Below, one piece after another: positions 62,057 to 64,000 of a DNA stretch of 64,000 nt; the stretch's first letter is position 1; the number at the start of each line of letters is the position of its first letter. Location of the stretch: positions 1 to 64,000 of IMG/VR virus record IMGVR_UViG_3300021378_000014, one strand, 5' to 3'. The notes beneath the pieces are model-generated. The model saw only the letters and a program-made list of their open reading frames with translations, searched no databases and was not told the origin of the DNA. The stretch comes from a virus. The translations under genes were made by a program, and so were the position numbers.

Positions 62057-63193
62057 ATGTCTAATTTTGGAACAACTAGCTTTACTGTAACTCCTGCAAC
62101 AGGTTCTTGTAGAGAAGCTCTTATTGCGCAAATTACAGATGCTTTAGGAGGAGAAATTACAAATGAAAGCTTACATAACATTCTTATCAGTTTAATTGAA
62201 TGTTTAAATAATACAAGCACCGGAACTGGTGATAGTGATGGAGTAATTACAGGAATTACAATTTCAGGTAATCTTGTAACAGTAACTCGGAGTGCTGGCT
62301 TAGGTACAATTACAGCAGCTGTTGATATCAGTGGTAATAGTACAATTGTAACAATCAATGGTAATGTTACTGCTTTAGATACTCGTATAACTACAAATGA
62401 AGGAGATATAGCAGCTATTACTGCTGCTCTTACACCGTTACTTGATAGCGTCGTCGTAGATCCCTCTCTACTGGGAAATGGTACTGTTGGTAATGAACTT
62501 AGTGTTAAACTAGGAGCAGAAGCTGATAATATTGTTGTACGCGGTGCAAATGGTGGATTATATGTACCGCCTCCTGGTTTATCTGTTAATGTTGTAGAAT
62601 ATCTAGCAGATAATCTAGCTCGTTTAGCTCTTGTATCTCCACTTCAAGAAGTTATTTATACTGTACTTGATAGTGATGGTAATGGATTACGAGAATCTTA
62701 TACTTGGAATGGTACAGATTGGATTTTACTACGTGGGCCTGTTGTAAGTGCTCCTGGTAATATGTTAATTTATACTGATGGTAATATGCTTACTAAAGCA
62801 GACGGACTTGGTATTAATTATGTATTAGCCGGCAATGTGGCTACTGTTATTATTCCTAATGGCGTAATGCCTGATCGTATTCGTATTAATGAAAGCTACG
62901 CTAGTATTGGCAATAGTGAAACGTTTTATGTAAAGATTGTTGATAATGGCGGAGTTGTTAATGAAAGTCTTGCTACATTTTATCCTTTTGATGCTACAGT
63001 AATAGAGCGTGATTTACTGAGTGGAACTTTACCAGATAATAGTGGTTCTACATTTAGATACGAATCTGGTAATGTAGCTCTTAATAGTAGAGCTAGTAAG
63101 GATATTGTTGAAATTAATACTATTAGTAATTATATTTTGTACCGATTTACGAATTTAGGTACAGATACAAAATGGTCTATTTTGCTCACCTAA
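62057..63193 (+). CDS. Fibre-like protein
   Basis: 378 residues. A helical N-terminus (capsid or tail attachment), Gly/Thr-rich repeats (GVITGITISGNLVTVTRSAGLG), a coiled coil (ALDTRITTNEGDIAAITAALTPLLD), a shaft-like GNELSVKLGAEADNIVV, then a globular C-terminal domain of strands with Tyr/Trp. Typical trimeric fibre. A weak motif relative lies at 62465. Confidence 0.7.
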   Translation: MSNFGTTSFTVTPATGSCREALIAQITDALGGEITNESLHNILISLIECLNNTSTGTGDSDGVITGITISGNLVTVTRSAGLGTITAAVDISGNSTIVTINGNVTALDTRITTNEGDIAAITAALTPLLDSVVVDPSLLGNGTVGNELSVKLGAEADNIVVRGANGGLYVPPPGLSVNVVEYLADNLARLALVSPLQEVIYTVLDSDGNGLRESYTWNGTDWILLRGPVVSAPGNMLIYTDGNMLTKADGLGINYVLAGNVATVIIPNGVMPDRIRINESYASIGNSETFYVKIVDNGGVVNESLATFYPFDATVIERDLLSGTLPDNSGSTFRYESGNVALNSRASKDIVEINTISNYILYRFTNLGTDTKWSILLT

Positions 63194-63233
63194 GCCGTTT
63201 ACAGCGGATTTGCTAACACTTAAAAATTATACT

Positions 63234-64000
63234 ATGTTACGATATTGCTTGCTCTTTTTTATGGCTTTATATGGGCTACAAACAAGCGCACAAACAACAA
63301 CGATTGAAACTTTTAATGGTTATGGTATTATTGGATTACTTGATAGTACAACTGTTAATGGTGGAGATTATACTGTTACTATTCCTTTTCGAAATGATAG
63401 TGGTAAATATTCAGCAGATTCTGTTTCTGTTGGAGATTTTATATGGGATACTAAATGTGATCGTTATATGATTGTTCATATTAATGATACATCTCCTTTT
63501 TTAGAAGCAGAAGTTACTATACAAAATAGTAACGGATCGCCACCGGCCGTTGGTGGTGGAAATGCTTTGATTTATCGACCTACTCCTAACTATGGCTATA
63601 TGCCTAGTTTAAGTAAACTTAATAATACGCTACGAGATTGTATTGATAATTATCGTATGAATGAATTAGATACTGATATTTACACAGCAAGTCAAAGTGG
63701 CGGCGGTGGTGTTGATAGTTTTGATTTTAATAGACCGATACTTCGTTTACCTTTAGTTGGTACTACTGTTGGTGTACAAACTATTGAAGAATATTTTGAA
63801 TGGCAGTTTTTTACGGCTCCTACACTAGCTTTAACGTTAGCTCCAACTACTACTGTTTATGAAGTAGGAGATACAGCAACTATTAATTTAATTACTAATG
63901 TTATTAATCCAGCCTCTGCTGTTCTTACGCTTGGGGTGTTACTTAAAACTGTTGGAGGTACAGTAGATACAATTACTAATATTGGAACAACAGCTGGCAA
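63234..64000 (+). CDS. Fibre-like protein with signal peptide (3' partial)
   Basis: Open to the right edge, at least 255 residues. Begins MLRYCLLFFMALYGLQTSAQ, a clear secretory signal. A beta-rich domain follows (GGDYTVTIPFRNDSGKYSADSVSVGDFIWDTKCD), a Gly-rich hinge (SQSGGGG), then LRLPLVGTTVGVQTIEEYFEWQFF as in tail-fibre modules. A virion protein with an export signal is odd. It may be host-surface directed or the signal may be a hydrophobic fibre tip. Confidence 0.65.
   Translation, partial: MLRYCLLFFMALYGLQTSAQTTTIETFNGYGIIGLLDSTTVNGGDYTVTIPFRNDSGKYSADSVSVGDFIWDTKCDRYMIVHINDTSPFLEAEVTIQNSNGSPPAVGGGNALIYRPTPNYGYMPSLSKLNNTLRDCIDNYRMNELDTDIYTASQSGGGGVDSFDFNRPILRLPLVGTTVGVQTIEEYFEWQFFTAPTLALTLAPTTTVYEVGDTATINLITNVINPASAVLTLGVLLKTVGGTVDTITNIGTTAG

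Noticed and set aside
62465-62478. TCTCTACTGGGAA in the fibre gene as a motif copy
   Set aside because: Part of the loop is missing; too degenerate to count.
1-64000. Stop-codon reassignment (TAG as Gln), known in some crAss-like phages
   Set aside because: Several complete genes end at TAG, for example the polymerase gene at 10643 and the cargo gene at 15161, with proper gene spacing; no recoding is needed.
1-64000. CRISPR array, integrase or insertion sequence
   Set aside because: No regularly spaced repeats, transposase motifs or recombinase signatures were seen.

Overview
This window is part of the genome of a tailed phage of the crAss-like type (order Crassvirales), which infect Bacteroidales. 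The evidence is a giant virion RNA polymerase polyprotein with a DFDVD metal-binding motif, a second large protein with an HExxH protease motif beside it, and a terminase-portal-(scaffold)-major capsid-neck gene order on one strand facing a replication block on the other. The DNA is AT-rich. Genes start after A-rich leaders without Shine-Dalgarno sites, and TAA, TAG and TGA all act as stops. One or two promoters resemble the Bacteroidota TAnnTTTG box.

Layout: (1) 1-15161, plus strand: giant RNA polymerase protein (5' end outside the window), a small membrane protein and a second cargo-type protein. A strong bidirectional terminator follows at 15211-15254. (2) 45705 down to 15362, minus strand: the early/replication block, over 50 mostly short and often overlapping genes. 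From upstream to downstream: small early genes with structured intergenic RNAs; a stack of tiny ORFs; one clear tRNA-Leu and one aberrant tRNA-like element; Zn-finger microproteins; a RepL-like protein; SF1 helicase; SleB-like hydrolase; family A DNA polymerase; SF2 helicase; DnaB helicase; RecT-like annealing protein; an SSB candidate; DnaG-type primase; ATP-dependent DNA ligase; GH24 lysozyme; Gp157-like protein; dNMP kinase; MazG-like pyrophosphohydrolase. (3) 45706-46543: divergent control region without genes, containing a compact folded RNA candidate and AT-rich repeats. (4) 46544-64000, plus strand: PD-(D/E)XK nuclease, large terminase, portal, putative scaffold, major capsid protein, neck proteins, fibres, and a secreted fibre-like protein cut by the window end.

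The injected RNA polymerase would transcribe the early block. The early block supplies replication, recombination and nucleotide enzymes plus two cell-wall hydrolases, and the right-hand block builds the particle.

The most unusual content is not protein-coding. A 14-base motif (TTCCCAGTAATAGA) occurs at 19 places, on both strands, inside and outside genes and in different reading frames. Its flanks are often complementary, so it can form a small stem-loop, and three copy pairs form long hairpins. Second, 45713-45911 looks like a multi-helix leader RNA with competing or pseudoknotted pairings directly upstream of the early operon. Third, an exact 42-base segment is shared by an early small gene and a virion gene in different frames. 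All pairings and motif calls were made by eye.
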